DNA of 64,000 bases, taken from assembly GCF_014884385.1 (NCBI RefSeq), contig NZ_WKFH01000003.1, positions 2,016,001 through 2,080,000 of the forward strand. The letters run 5' to 3'. Shown here piece after piece: positions 1 to 8,333 of the stretch. Both the position numbers and the translations under genes were made by a program. The DNA is from Phycobacter azelaicus (GTDB lineage: Bacteria > Pseudomonadota > Alphaproteobacteria > Rhodobacterales > Rhodobacteraceae). Below the pieces are notes generated by a model that saw only the letters and a list, made by a program, of their open reading frames with translations, was not told where the DNA came from and did not search any database. Numbering within the stretch: the stretch's first letter is position 1; every line of letters starts with the position of its first letter.

Positions 1-82
1 CTACCGTGAACGCGTCGTGGCGCGGGGCTTCGGCTCCGGCGCATGGGGCTGGGGCACCGCCTACGAGCAAAAGGGCGGTTAA
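1..82 (+). CDS. C-terminal tail of a gene cut by the window edge
   Basis: An open frame read from base 2 ends at TAA (80-82). It gives 26 residues that are rich in Gly and aromatic residues and end in Glu-Gln-Lys-Gly-Gly. The frame lies 128 bp upstream of the formate dehydrogenase gamma subunit on the same strand. By operon habit it could be the end of the iron-sulfur beta subunit, but the tail carries no diagnostic motif. That identity is inference only. Confidence 0.45.
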   Translation, partial: YRERVVARGFGSGAWGWGTAYEQKGG

Positions 83-210
83 TCCGGCCTTTTCAGGGTA
101 AATTTCGGATGGCCTGCGGACAGCGGGCCATCCTGCCCTATTTGTTTCAAATACAACAAACCCGTACGGCACCTGTCCGTACGTATGACAGACTCGAAGG
201 AGTGTGGCTC

Positions 211-1431
211 ATGCTGCGCATGGTTTTCGCATTTGCTCTGCATCTGGCGCTGGTGGTCGGCGCGGTGCAGGCACAGGACACGGCAGCGCCGGCCGAAGTG
301 GACCGCAGTGCCACTGGCGGCGCGCAGACGCTTGAGGATATCCTTGCCCGTCAGAGAGGCGAGAAACTGGACGACTCCTTCCGCAGGAACGCCACGGGCA
401 ACCCCGACGGCGCCGCTGGCCTGACAGAACAGCTTGGCACCCTGGGCGGTACGTCGGATGCAGAGGTCTGGCGCCAGATCCGGTATGGATCGGCTGAGAT
501 CACCGTATCATCCGGCGGCGAAGTGGCCAGCGTTCTGGTTCAGGACGGCGGCATGCCCTGGTTGAGCTTCCGGGAGGGCCCGATGCGGCAGTATGGCGGT
601 TGGCTCCTTTTGGGCACTCTGGGCGCACTCTTGGTGTTCTACATCCTGCGCGGCCGTATCCCTGTGGATGGTGAGATGACCGGACGCACGGTGACCCGGT
701 TCAAATTCATCGAACGCATGGCACACTGGACCCTGGCAGGATCCTTTATCATTCTTGGCATCACCGGTCTTCTGACCCTCTTTGGCCGCGCTTTTATCGC
801 TCCCTACCTTGGCAAGGAGGTGAATTCCTTCCTGCTGATTTATGGTAAATGGCTCCACAACTCGGTCGCCTGGGCCTTCATGGTGGCGTTGGTCCTCGTC
901 TTTGTGATGTGGGTCGTTCACAATATCCCGAACCGCACCGATCTTGTTTGGATTCGTCAGTTCGGTGGCATCATTGGCAACAAGCACCCGCCTGCCAAGA
1001 AATTCAACGCCGGGCAAAAGGTGATCTTCTGGTCGGTGATCCTGTTTGGAGCCTCCATCTCGGTCTCTGGCCTGTCTCTGCTGTTCCCCTATGAGATGCC
1101 GCTCTTTGCCAAGACATTCACTATCCTGAACGACATCGGCCTTCCGCAGTGGATCGGCCTTGGCACGTTGCCTGAGCAACTGTCTCCGCAGGAAGAGATG
1201 CAGTTCGCGCAGGCCTGGCATTCGATCGTGGCCTTCGTTCTGATGGCGATCATCATTGCGCATATCTACATCGGCTCGGTTGGTATGGAAGGCGCTTATG
1301 ATGCCATGGGGTCGGGCGAAGTAGACGAGGCCTGGGCCCATCAGCACCACTCCATCTGGCTGGAGGAGCTGCAGGAAAAAGAAAAGGCCAACTCCGCAGC
1401 AAGCGCCAAGGGCGCGACGCCAGCGGAATAG
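211..1431 (+). CDS. Formate dehydrogenase gamma subunit (cytochrome b556)
   Basis: This is the membrane anchor of a respiratory formate dehydrogenase. It passes electrons from the periplasmic catalytic and Fe-S subunits through two b hemes to quinone. The 406-residue product starts with a signal peptide (residues 1-22) and an Ala/Asp-rich periplasmic stretch. Five hydrophobic segments follow, the first near residue 130. Candidate heme-ligand histidines occur in RMAHWT, KWLHNS, AQAWHS and AHIYIG, the pattern of the FdnI/FdoI family. The tail is charged and His-rich. I chose ATG 211 because it follows GAAGGAG and opens the signal peptide; the open frame extends further upstream to base 43 without a signal. 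The gene is longer than E. coli FdnI (about 217 residues), as expected for the alphaproteobacterial type with an N-terminal extension. Confidence 0.9.
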   Translation: MLRMVFAFALHLALVVGAVQAQDTAAPAEVDRSATGGAQTLEDILARQRGEKLDDSFRRNATGNPDGAAGLTEQLGTLGGTSDAEVWRQIRYGSAEITVSSGGEVASVLVQDGGMPWLSFREGPMRQYGGWLLLGTLGALLVFYILRGRIPVDGEMTGRTVTRFKFIERMAHWTLAGSFIILGITGLLTLFGRAFIAPYLGKEVNSFLLIYGKWLHNSVAWAFMVALVLVFVMWVVHNIPNRTDLVWIRQFGGIIGNKHPPAKKFNAGQKVIFWSVILFGASISVSGLSLLFPYEMPLFAKTFTILNDIGLPQWIGLGTLPEQLSPQEEMQFAQAWHSIVAFVLMAIIIAHIYIGSVGMEGAYDAMGSGEVDEAWAHQHHSIWLEELQEKEKANSAASAKGATPAE

Positions 1432-1453
1432 GCGGGCAAGAGGGACCGTGCAG

Positions 1454-2758
1454 ATGCGCCTCCTTGCGTCCTTGAGTCTCGTGGCAAGCGTCTGCGCCGG
1501 ATCGATTCCGGCGCAGGAGTTCACCACGCTCAAAGGACACGGGGGACCGATCATGGGCCTTGATGCGGCGCCCTCGGGCCAAGTCGCCAGCGCCAGTTTC
1601 GACAATTCGGCAGCTCTTTGGGCCGGGCGCCTGCCGCAATGGCTCGAAGGGCACGATGCGGCGGTGACGGCGGTGTCATTTGCCGGGGCAGGCCGACTGG
1701 TAACCGGGGGCGATGATTTCGCGCTGCGCCTATGGATGCCGGACGGAACCTCGCAGGTGCTGGGCCTGCATAAGGGCAAGGTGCGCGGCCTTGCGGTTTC
1801 GCCGGATGGGCAGATGCTTGCCTCGGCCAGTTGGGACGGCAGCGTCGGAATCTGGTCCCTTGAGACTGGCAGCCTGCAACGCATGATCGACCTTGGGAGC
1901 GGTGTAAACGATGTGGCCTATGGGGGAGAATCCATGGTCTTTGCCGCGACGATGGATGGCCGGATTCTTGGAATTGACCCTGCAGGGAAGAGTGCGCCGC
2001 GTCCCATGGTCGAGCAGGGGTTCAGCGTCAACCGCCTCGTGGTGGACGCAGAGGCTGGCTGGCTGGCCTATGGTGCCGTCGATGGCGCAACGCGAGTGAT
2101 CGATCTGGAGACGGCGGCTGAGGTTGCCGATTTCACCCTTGATCGCCGCCCGGTTCTGGCGATGGACTATCATGCAGCGACGGGACAGCTCGCCGTAGGA
2201 GATGGGCATGGCTACATCATGATGATCGCCACTGGGAACACCGGTGAGAGATGGCGGATCGCGCGCGATTTTCGGGCGGCCCGCAAGGGGCCGATCTGGG
2301 CTCTCGCCTTTTCGCCTGATGGTGACATTGTGTGGGCCGGGGGTCTTGATGATGTGATCTACGGCTGGCCGGTGGCCCTGATGGGGACGTTTGATCCGGC
2401 CATGGGGCAGGAACACAGCTTCCTGCGTCCTGCAGACAGCATGCCAAACGGTGAGCGCCAGTTCATGCGAAAATGCTCAATCTGTCATGCCTTGACCGAG
2501 GGCGAAAGCCGCAAGGCAGGACCGACGCTATATGCGCTCTTTGGGCGCCGTGCGGGTAGCCTGCCAGGGTACCGCTATTCGCCTGTTCTGGATGGATCTG
2601 ATATCATCTGGAATGACGAGACTATTGACGCGCTGTTCGATCTTGGGCCGGATCACTATATTCCGGGCTCAAAGATGCCGATGCAGCGCATCACCGCCGC
2701 CGAGGATCGTAGGGACCTGGTGGCTTTTCTGAAACACGCAACGCAACCGGAGAAATGA
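1454..2758 (+). CDS. WD40 beta-propeller protein fused to a class I cytochrome c
   Basis: The 434-residue product is probably exported: it has a hydrophobic leader of about 20 residues ending near IPAQ. About six WD40-like blades follow (for example KGHGGPIMGLDAA, SPDGQMLASASWDG, SPDGDIVWAGGLDD). A C-terminal cytochrome c domain then carries one CSICH heme site and a GSKMP-type distal Met ligand about 85 residues later. The gene begins 22 bp after the formate dehydrogenase gamma gene, so it is probably in the same transcript. A role as a periplasmic electron carrier or assembly scaffold for that enzyme is inference. ATG 1454 is preferred over GTG 1448 because it gives a standard signal peptide. 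Domain identity is well supported; function is not. Confidence 0.8.
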   Translation: MRLLASLSLVASVCAGSIPAQEFTTLKGHGGPIMGLDAAPSGQVASASFDNSAALWAGRLPQWLEGHDAAVTAVSFAGAGRLVTGGDDFALRLWMPDGTSQVLGLHKGKVRGLAVSPDGQMLASASWDGSVGIWSLETGSLQRMIDLGSGVNDVAYGGESMVFAATMDGRILGIDPAGKSAPRPMVEQGFSVNRLVVDAEAGWLAYGAVDGATRVIDLETAAEVADFTLDRRPVLAMDYHAATGQLAVGDGHGYIMMIATGNTGERWRIARDFRAARKGPIWALAFSPDGDIVWAGGLDDVIYGWPVALMGTFDPAMGQEHSFLRPADSMPNGERQFMRKCSICHALTEGESRKAGPTLYALFGRRAGSLPGYRYSPVLDGSDIIWNDETIDALFDLGPDHYIPGSKMPMQRITAAEDRRDLVAFLKHATQPEK

Positions 2759-2762
2759 CAGG

Positions 2763-2888
2763 ATGAAAGCGATGATAGCGGGCTTTGTGGCCATTGCCGT
2801 GATTGCTGTGGGGGCGGATCTGGCCTTGGACCAGATCGGGTTTGCCGCAGATGAGAAATTCGCAGGCCAAGCGGTGCGTCTGGATTGA
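2763..2888 (+). CDS. Small single-span membrane peptide, 41 aa
   Basis: ATG 2763 to TGA 2886-2888 gives 41 residues. The hydrophobic segment covers residues 4-21 (MIAGFVAIAVIAVGADLAL) and a short acidic/basic tail follows. The gene sits 4 bp after the WD40-cytochrome stop. Its own stop codon overlaps the TTG start of the next gene (ATTGA), which suggests translational coupling. I do not recognise a family. Tight packing between two genes of one operon is the main argument that it is real. It could be a small accessory subunit of the formate dehydrogenase or a membrane partner of the regulator. Confidence 0.55.
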   Translation: MKAMIAGFVAIAVIAVGADLALDQIGFAADEKFAGQAVRLD

Positions 2889-4246
2889 ACCAGCCTGTGA
2901 TCTCTGCCGCCCCGCGCGATGAATACGGTGAGAACCTTGCCGGTGCCTCGATCCTGGTGATCGACGATGAGCCGGGCATGCGCAATTTCATGACCAAGAT
3001 CCTGAGTCCGCGTTGCAAACGGGTGGAGCAGGCGGGCTCTGCCGCCGAAGCCTCGGAAATTCTGGACAAGGCGCATTTTGATCTGGTGATCCTCGACAAT
3101 ATTATGCCGGGAAAAACCGGTCTTGAATGGGTGCAGGAACAGCGCCGTGTGGGGCTGTTTGCCGACACCATTCTGGTAACGGCCTATGCGGACCTGGAAA
3201 CAGCGATCCTGGCGCTGAGGGCAGGGGTGGCCGATTTCGTGCTGAAACCCTTCAGGGCCAATCAAATTCTGAACTCGGTGGCGCGGGCGCTGGACCGGAA
3301 GTACCTTCGGCGGGAAAACTACCTTCTGAAGCATGAACTCTCGGTCGAAGGGTCCGCTGCGCGCGGGCGGCTTCTGGGGAAGTCGGCGGCCATCACCAAG
3401 GCGCGCGAGATGCTGACACGCCTTGCTCCGCTGCCGACACCGGTTTTGTTCACAGGCGCCAGCGGCACCGGCAAGGAGATAGCAGCGCGCACGCTGCATT
3501 CCCTTTCGGATCGGGCGGAAAAGCCGTTCGTGGCGGTCAATTGCGCGGCCATCGCGCCGGATCGCATCGCGCATGAATTGTTCGGTGTTCTGGACGATCA
3601 GGATCGGCGCCGGGACGGGTTGTTCCTGCACGCTGACGGCGGCACGCTGTTTCTTGATGAGGTCGCTCAGATGCCCGATCAGGTACAGGCGGCGCTCCTG
3701 CGGGTTCTTGAAGACCAGCGCGTGCGCCCAGTGGGTGCCGAGCGGGATATCCCGCTCAATCTGCGGTTCCTCTTTGCGACAAATGCCGATCTGGAACAGG
3801 CAGTGGCCGAGGGACGGTTCCGCTCGGATCTCTATCATCGGATCAACGTGGTGAAGATTGAGATGCCCCCCCTGCGGGAGCGGATCGAGGATATCGTGGA
3901 ACTGGCGGCGCTGTTCATGGAGCAATTTTCCGCGACGCTGGCCATGCCCGCGCTTGAGCTGGACGAGGAAACCCTGCTGAAATTCTCGCGATATGAGTGG
4001 CCGGGGAACGTGCGGGAGTTGCGCAATCTGATCGAAAGGTCTGTAATCCTTGGGGCGTTTCCGGAGGAGTTCTCCGGCAAGGGGTCCGTCATTGGCCCTG
4101 CGGCGATCGAGAGCCTGGAACTGGTCACACAGCGTCACATCATGCACATGCTGGACGCCTGCGATGGGAACCGCGCCGAAGCGGCCCGCCGCCTTGGTGT
4201 TTCGCGCAAGACCATCGACCGCAAATGCGCTTCCTGGGGTGTCTGA
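2885..4246 (+). CDS. NtrC-family response regulator lacking the GAFTGA motif
   Basis: The 453-residue product has three parts. Residues 22-130 are a receiver domain with the acidic pair DDEP near residues 27-28, phospho-acceptor Asp71 and Lys121. Next is an AAA+ domain with Walker A GASGTGKE, Walker B GGTLFLDEV and the arginine-finger region RSDLYHRINV. The C-terminus is a Fis-type helix-turn-helix (RAEAARRLGVSRKTIDRK). Between HELFG and the ADGGTLFLDE segment, where sigma-54 activators carry GAFTGA, this protein reads VLDDQDRRRDGLF. It should therefore not remodel sigma-54 polymerase in the usual way. The start is TTG 2885, coupled to the upstream stop; GTG 2897 is an alternative. The kinase encoded convergently downstream is the likely partner. 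Control of the formate dehydrogenase operon is inference. Confidence 0.85.
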   Translation: MNQPVISAAPRDEYGENLAGASILVIDDEPGMRNFMTKILSPRCKRVEQAGSAAEASEILDKAHFDLVILDNIMPGKTGLEWVQEQRRVGLFADTILVTAYADLETAILALRAGVADFVLKPFRANQILNSVARALDRKYLRRENYLLKHELSVEGSAARGRLLGKSAAITKAREMLTRLAPLPTPVLFTGASGTGKEIAARTLHSLSDRAEKPFVAVNCAAIAPDRIAHELFGVLDDQDRRRDGLFLHADGGTLFLDEVAQMPDQVQAALLRVLEDQRVRPVGAERDIPLNLRFLFATNADLEQAVAEGRFRSDLYHRINVVKIEMPPLRERIEDIVELAALFMEQFSATLAMPALELDEETLLKFSRYEWPGNVRELRNLIERSVILGAFPEEFSGKGSVIGPAAIESLELVTQRHIMHMLDACDGNRAEAARRLGVSRKTIDRKCASWGV

Positions 4247-4290
4247 CGATCCGAGGAAGCGCGTAGGCAGAGAAGGCGCGTTTCCCGGTC

Positions 4291-6243
4291 CTAGTCGTTT
4301 CGCTCTGGTAACCAGACGGAGAACGAGGCGCCGCCAGTGGGGCGGTTTCGGGCGGTGATGATGCCGCCCACGTTCTGGATCAGCGTTTGGCTTATCGACA
4401 GGCCCAGCCCGGTGCCTTCGCCTGGCTTAGTCGTGAAGAACGGATTGAACACCTCTGAGAGGTGATCCGCGCGAATGCCCGGGCCGGTGTCGGCCACCGT
4501 GAGGCAGGCGCCAGGCGTGCCGCCCCGGTCTTTTGGAGCAAGGGTCAGGGTCAAGGTGCCGTTATCCTTCATGGCTTGCGCGGCATTGATGATCAGGTTG
4601 ATGATTACCTGCTGCAGCTCGCCCGGATCGATCCTCACCTGCGGAGCTGCCCCAAGATTGCCCTCGACGGTAATGCCATGTTTGGCGATCACATGATCGA
4701 CCAGCACCAAGCAGTCGGTCACAACATTTGATATCTCGACGCTTTCCTCGAAGGTTCCGAATTCGGAGGGGCGCGCGAACTGCAAGAGCTTTCCGACGAT
4801 GGCGCCGATCCGCATCACCTGATTGTCGATCAGGTCGAGTTCGGTCTGCACCTCGCCTGCAGCCGGACCGAGGGTCATCCGGATCACGTCCACATTGCCC
4901 TGGATCACCGCCACGGGATTGTTGATCTCATGGGCGACCCCGGCGGTGATCTCGCCGATGGAGGCGAGTTTCTCGCTCATCACCAGTTGTTTGTAGGTCT
5001 CTTCCAGTTTCTGGTTGGCATCCCTCAGTTCGGCGGTGCGCTGATCCACGCGTGTGTTCAACTCCTCCGCCCAGTTCCGCAGTTTCTGATCGCGGTCCTG
5101 TATCTGATCGAGTAGCGTATCAAGGTGCGCTGCAACCTGGCCGATTTCATCCCGGCTGCCCACATTGCCATTACGGGCCGCCAGATCACCAAGCTCTACT
5201 TTCTTCATCGTATGTGTCATCCGCTCGAGCGGGGCGAAAATGCCCTTGGCGAGCCAAAGGAACAGCGGGGCAGAGAGCGCCAGGACCAGGAGGAACAGGC
5301 CTACGACGGTCCAGTAGGCTTCGGTCTTTGCCGTATTGTAGGGCGCCTCAAGAAAACCGACATAGAGCATGCCGACTCGGGAGCCGAAACTGTCGGTCAG
5401 CGGCAGATAGCCCGAGATATACCAATCATTCACAACAAAAGCGCGGTTGAGCCAGGTGCGTCCCTCCTCAAGCACCACGTTGCGCACTGCCGCAGACACC
5501 CGCGTGCCAAGGGCGCGCACGTCCTCGAATAGGCGCACATTGGTCGAAACCCGCGTGTCCTCCAGGAACAGCGTGGCAGTGCCCTGGCGATTCCCGTCCT
5601 CTTCGTCGCCGAGGTAGACCAGCGCATTGAGCGTATCGATGAAATCAAGATTTCGGTTGAGCAACAGCCCCCCGCGCAAAACGCCGTTGTGACCGGCCAT
5701 GATTACCGGGGCGGCTGTGTGGACCACCATACCGCGATCCTCGATCTTGCGCTGGGTTGGGGCGGCAGCTTCGGTCTCAATCAGCGGGATGACGGCGCGT
5801 TCCTGCAGGGCGGGGGACAGAAGCGCCAGATCCGCAGCAGAGAAAAGGTCGATCTCTGATGCAAGCTGACCGCGCGCCGCTGTTTGCACCACGGGCCATT
5901 TTCCTTGCGCGCCGTTTACGGCCGAAAGGGGCAGATATTCCAGAAAATCAAGCTGAAGCTGCTGTCTGCGGCTGTTGAGGAAAAGGCTGACGGCCTCGGG
6001 GCCCTCCTTGAGAGCGGCTTCAAACGCGGTGGATTGGGCAAGGCTCAGCATCCCGTTGGCACTGCCGGTCTGCAGGTGACCAAGGTACTGTTCGGCGATG
6101 CGCAGATCGCTGTCCACCTTGGCGATCAGCACCGCATCGTAGTCCGCGTTCCAGCGGGTCATCGCGAGGATCAACACCAGAGGCATCAACACGCTGAGCG
6201 GCACAAGGGCCAGAAGCAACAGGCGTAGGCGAACGGATTTCAA
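4291..6243 (-). CDS. Sensor histidine kinase with a large periplasmic sensor
   Basis: The 650-residue membrane kinase has a first transmembrane helix at residues 6-28 and a Cache-like periplasmic region of about 275 residues. A second helix lies near 311-332, then HAMP and a coiled coil (residues 385-425, ending QLVMSEKLASIGE). The HisKA phospho-acceptor is His438 in GVAHEINNP. The HATPase domain has an N box (INLIINAAQAM), G1 (VADTGPGI), F box (FNPFFTTK) and G2 (GTGLGLS). All catalytic boxes are intact. The gene is convergent with the NtrC-type regulator and ends 44 bp from it, which makes them a probable two-component pair. The signal sensed is unknown; the neighbouring formate dehydrogenase genes make a respiratory or C1 signal plausible. 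Confidence 0.9.
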   Translation of the reverse strand: MKSVRLRLLLLALVPLSVLMPLVLILAMTRWNADYDAVLIAKVDSDLRIAEQYLGHLQTGSANGMLSLAQSTAFEAALKEGPEAVSLFLNSRRQQLQLDFLEYLPLSAVNGAQGKWPVVQTAARGQLASEIDLFSAADLALLSPALQERAVIPLIETEAAAPTQRKIEDRGMVVHTAAPVIMAGHNGVLRGGLLLNRNLDFIDTLNALVYLGDEEDGNRQGTATLFLEDTRVSTNVRLFEDVRALGTRVSAAVRNVVLEEGRTWLNRAFVVNDWYISGYLPLTDSFGSRVGMLYVGFLEAPYNTAKTEAYWTVVGLFLLVLALSAPLFLWLAKGIFAPLERMTHTMKKVELGDLAARNGNVGSRDEIGQVAAHLDTLLDQIQDRDQKLRNWAEELNTRVDQRTAELRDANQKLEETYKQLVMSEKLASIGEITAGVAHEINNPVAVIQGNVDVIRMTLGPAAGEVQTELDLIDNQVMRIGAIVGKLLQFARPSEFGTFEESVEISNVVTDCLVLVDHVIAKHGITVEGNLGAAPQVRIDPGELQQVIINLIINAAQAMKDNGTLTLTLAPKDRGGTPGACLTVADTGPGIRADHLSEVFNPFFTTKPGEGTGLGLSISQTLIQNVGGIITARNRPTGGASFSVWLPERND

Positions 6244-6319
6244 GGTGCTGTTCCTCCCAAGGCACCCCTACTGTCGCACCGCTTCGGAGGCCAGGGCAAG
6301 GGGGGAGTGACTGCAAGGT

Positions 6320-7048
6320 TCAGGCAGGGATCATCTTACCGGCCCAGTCGAAAATCTTGCCGCTGTGCTGGGGTTCAAGGTTTTGAATGACCCCTGCAAG
6401 GCAGGAGGCCGCATAATCAGGGGTGAACAGTTTGCCTTCCGGCACGCCACGGCTAAACGGGCGGGAGAGCCCGGTGTCCACAGTGCCCGGATGCAGCCCC
6501 GCGCAGACGAGGTTGGGGTGGGTGCGGGCCATCTCGATGGCGTAGTTGCGCAATAGCATGTTGAGCGCGGTCTTAGAGGCCCGATAGGCATGCCAGCCGC
6601 CAAGGCCATTGTCGGATATCGAGCCCACCCGCGCCGACAGCGCCGCAAAGACCGCGCGCTGATCGCGCGGCATACGTGGTAGCAGATGTTTCGCGACGAG
6701 GGCGGGGCCGAAGGTGTTGACGGCAAAGACACGCTCAAAGGCTGGCAGGTTTTGCTGTTTGAGCGATTTCTCCGGCGTCAGGCCTGCAGAGTCCGACAGG
6801 ATGCCGGTCGCGACAATCACCAGGTCCGGCGCATGGGTGGATTTTGCAAAATTGGACAGGGTGTCTTCATCGGTGATATCGGCGGCCTGCGCGACAACGC
6901 GGCCGCCCGCGTCATAAGCGCCGCTGCGGCTGACGGCGTGGACCGTTTTTACCCCCGGCAGGGCCGCATAATGGCGAACCAACGCGGAGCCGATACCGCC
7001 GCTGGCGCCAAAGATAACCACCTCTTTCGGGGAATGCTCTGCGGACAT
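6320..7048 (-). CDS. SDR oxidoreductase (C-factor/CsgA-like)
   Basis: A short-chain dehydrogenase of 242 residues and the last gene of the RpoE-type operon. The N-terminal nucleotide site reads FGASGGIGSALV. The catalytic Ser lies in the SARVGSISDNGLGG region and Tyr-x3-Lys in YRASKTAL. The Asn-Thr-Phe-Gly-Pro stretch after the active strand and the C-terminal layout resemble C-factor-like SDRs. The substrate is unknown. The start codon is 9 bp downstream of the stop of the next SDR gene, so the two are co-transcribed. In Rhodobacter the equivalent operon belongs to the singlet-oxygen response; a role in lipid or aldehyde reduction is inference. Confidence 0.8.
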   Translation of the reverse strand: MSAEHSPKEVVIFGASGGIGSALVRHYAALPGVKTVHAVSRSGAYDAGGRVVAQAADITDEDTLSNFAKSTHAPDLVIVATGILSDSAGLTPEKSLKQQNLPAFERVFAVNTFGPALVAKHLLPRMPRDQRAVFAALSARVGSISDNGLGGWHAYRASKTALNMLLRNYAIEMARTHPNLVCAGLHPGTVDTGLSRPFSRGVPEGKLFTPDYAASCLAGVIQNLEPQHSGKIFDWAGKMIPA

Positions 7049-7057
7049 GGGCAGCCT

Positions 7058-7783
7058 TTACATCAGTTTGAGAAACAGACGCCGCGGCAAAAGGCGGCCG
7101 ATGGTGAAGACCCAGGAAAAGGGCGCCGGGAAGGAGGTTGAAAACCGACCACCGCGCATTGCGCTCAAACAGCGTTGGGCGGCGTCCTGTGGCTCCAGGA
7201 TTTGCGGCATCTTGAACTGGTTCTTGTCGGTTAGGCGGGTGCGGATGAAACCGGGGTTTATGACCTGTACTTGCACGCCGGTGCCGCGCAGATCTGCCTG
7301 CAGGTTCTCGCCCAGATGCATCAATGCCGCCTTGGACGCGCCATAGCCAATGGCGCCGGGCAAGCCGGTGAACCCAGCCAGAGACCCGATCAGAACGATA
7401 TGGCCGCGATCACGCTTGGAGAACTCCGGCACGATACGCCCAAGCACCCGTATTGCGCCCATGAAGTTGACTTCGCACATGGTTTCAACCGCGTCCGGCC
7501 GCCACTCCTGCGCGGTGAGCGGGTCATAGGCGCCGGCGCAATAGATGATGCCATCGATGGAGCCGAGCGCTTGGGTCGCATCCGCCACACTGGCAGCATC
7601 TGTGACATCCAGGGGCAGGGATTTGGCGTCGCTGAGTCGCGCGGCCAGCACATCGAGCCGCGTTGCGTTGCGTGCCGACAGGATAAGGCGCGCGCCGGCC
7701 TCATCCAGGGCTTCGGCCATGGCGCGGCCCAGCCCCTCGCTGGCACCGACAATCCACCATGTCTGGCCTTTGAACGCGGACAT
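7058..7783 (-). CDS. SDR family oxidoreductase
   Basis: This 241-residue classical SDR has the NAD(P) motif GASEGLGRAMA, the catalytic Ser in IGSLAGFTG and Tyr-x3-Lys in YGASKAAL. PGFIRTRLTD follows the active site, as is typical. The C-terminal 30 residues are basic and hydrophobic (FSWVFTIGRLLPRRLF), which suggests membrane association. The start lies one base from the DUF3833 stop, inside the same leftward operon. The first and second SDRs of this operon are only distantly alike, so they probably act on different substrates or successive steps. Confidence 0.82.
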   Translation of the reverse strand: MSAFKGQTWWIVGASEGLGRAMAEALDEAGARLILSARNATRLDVLAARLSDAKSLPLDVTDAASVADATQALGSIDGIIYCAGAYDPLTAQEWRPDAVETMCEVNFMGAIRVLGRIVPEFSKRDRGHIVLIGSLAGFTGLPGAIGYGASKAALMHLGENLQADLRGTGVQVQVINPGFIRTRLTDKNQFKMPQILEPQDAAQRCLSAMRGGRFSTSFPAPFSWVFTIGRLLPRRLFLKLM

Positions 7784-7784
7784 C

Positions 7785-8333
7785 TTATCCCTCCGCCGGG
7801 CGCATGGTCGCGATCAACTCGACAACCTTTATGCCGAACTTGCGCATTTCGGAACGGTTGAGAATGGTGCCATTCTCCATCAGGTACATCCAGTCGGTCA
7901 CGTCCAGCACATGGCCGCCTGCGTCTTCGGGCAGGCGGATGCGATAGTTGAGCTCGACCATCGCGCCCATCTGACGGCCCTTGCCGGTGCCGATGATGTC
8001 ATCAGCGGTGGCGGTAAAATGGCCGTTCTCGCCCATTTTGAGGTACCATTTGCGCGCTTGGGTGGTCCCGTTGGCGTAATTGAAATCTTCGCTCAGGGTG
8101 CCGGTGGCCCCATCCCAGGTGCCCCTCATCTGCGCCACAAAGCGGGACACGACGCGACCGCGCGGACCATAGATCATGCCTTCGGAGATGAGATTTCCTG
8201 AGAGGCGTTCCTGAATGTCAAAGGCCGGACTGGTATCCGCGTAATGTTCCAGCCGCTGGGAGCGAAAACCGAAACCGGGCCGCCAGAGGGCCAGGATCAG
8301 AACGGCAACAAGGATGATAAGGGCAAGTTTCAT
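7785..8333 (-). CDS. DUF3833 family protein
   Basis: A 182-residue protein with one N-terminal hydrophobic helix (residues 3-16) and a soluble body rich in beta strands. The body carries GNLISEGMIYGPRGRV, WDGATGTLSEDFNY and the C-terminal MENGTILNRSEMRKFG, features I associate with DUF3833. The gene overlaps the MFS gene by 4 bp and is followed immediately by the SDR gene. DUF3833 genes recur beside Cfa-like methyltransferases, DUF1365 and SDRs in many proteobacteria. A membrane-lipid function is therefore likely from context; no activity is known to me. Confidence 0.8.
   Translation of the reverse strand: MKLALIILVAVLILALWRPGFGFRSQRLEHYADTSPAFDIQERLSGNLISEGMIYGPRGRVVSRFVAQMRGTWDGATGTLSEDFNYANGTTQARKWYLKMGENGHFTATADDIIGTGKGRQMGAMVELNYRIRLPEDAGGHVLDVTDWMYLMENGTILNRSEMRKFGIKVVELIATMRPAEG

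Noticed and set aside
508..1884. Minus-strand frame opposite the formate dehydrogenase gamma subunit
   Set aside because: Antisense shadow: low-complexity composition, no ribosome site and no domain.
2669..4147. Long minus-strand frame opposite the NtrC-type regulator
   Set aside because: It has no recognisable domain, is rich in Arg, His and Gln as expected of antisense frames, and the plus-strand gene has intact catalytic motifs.
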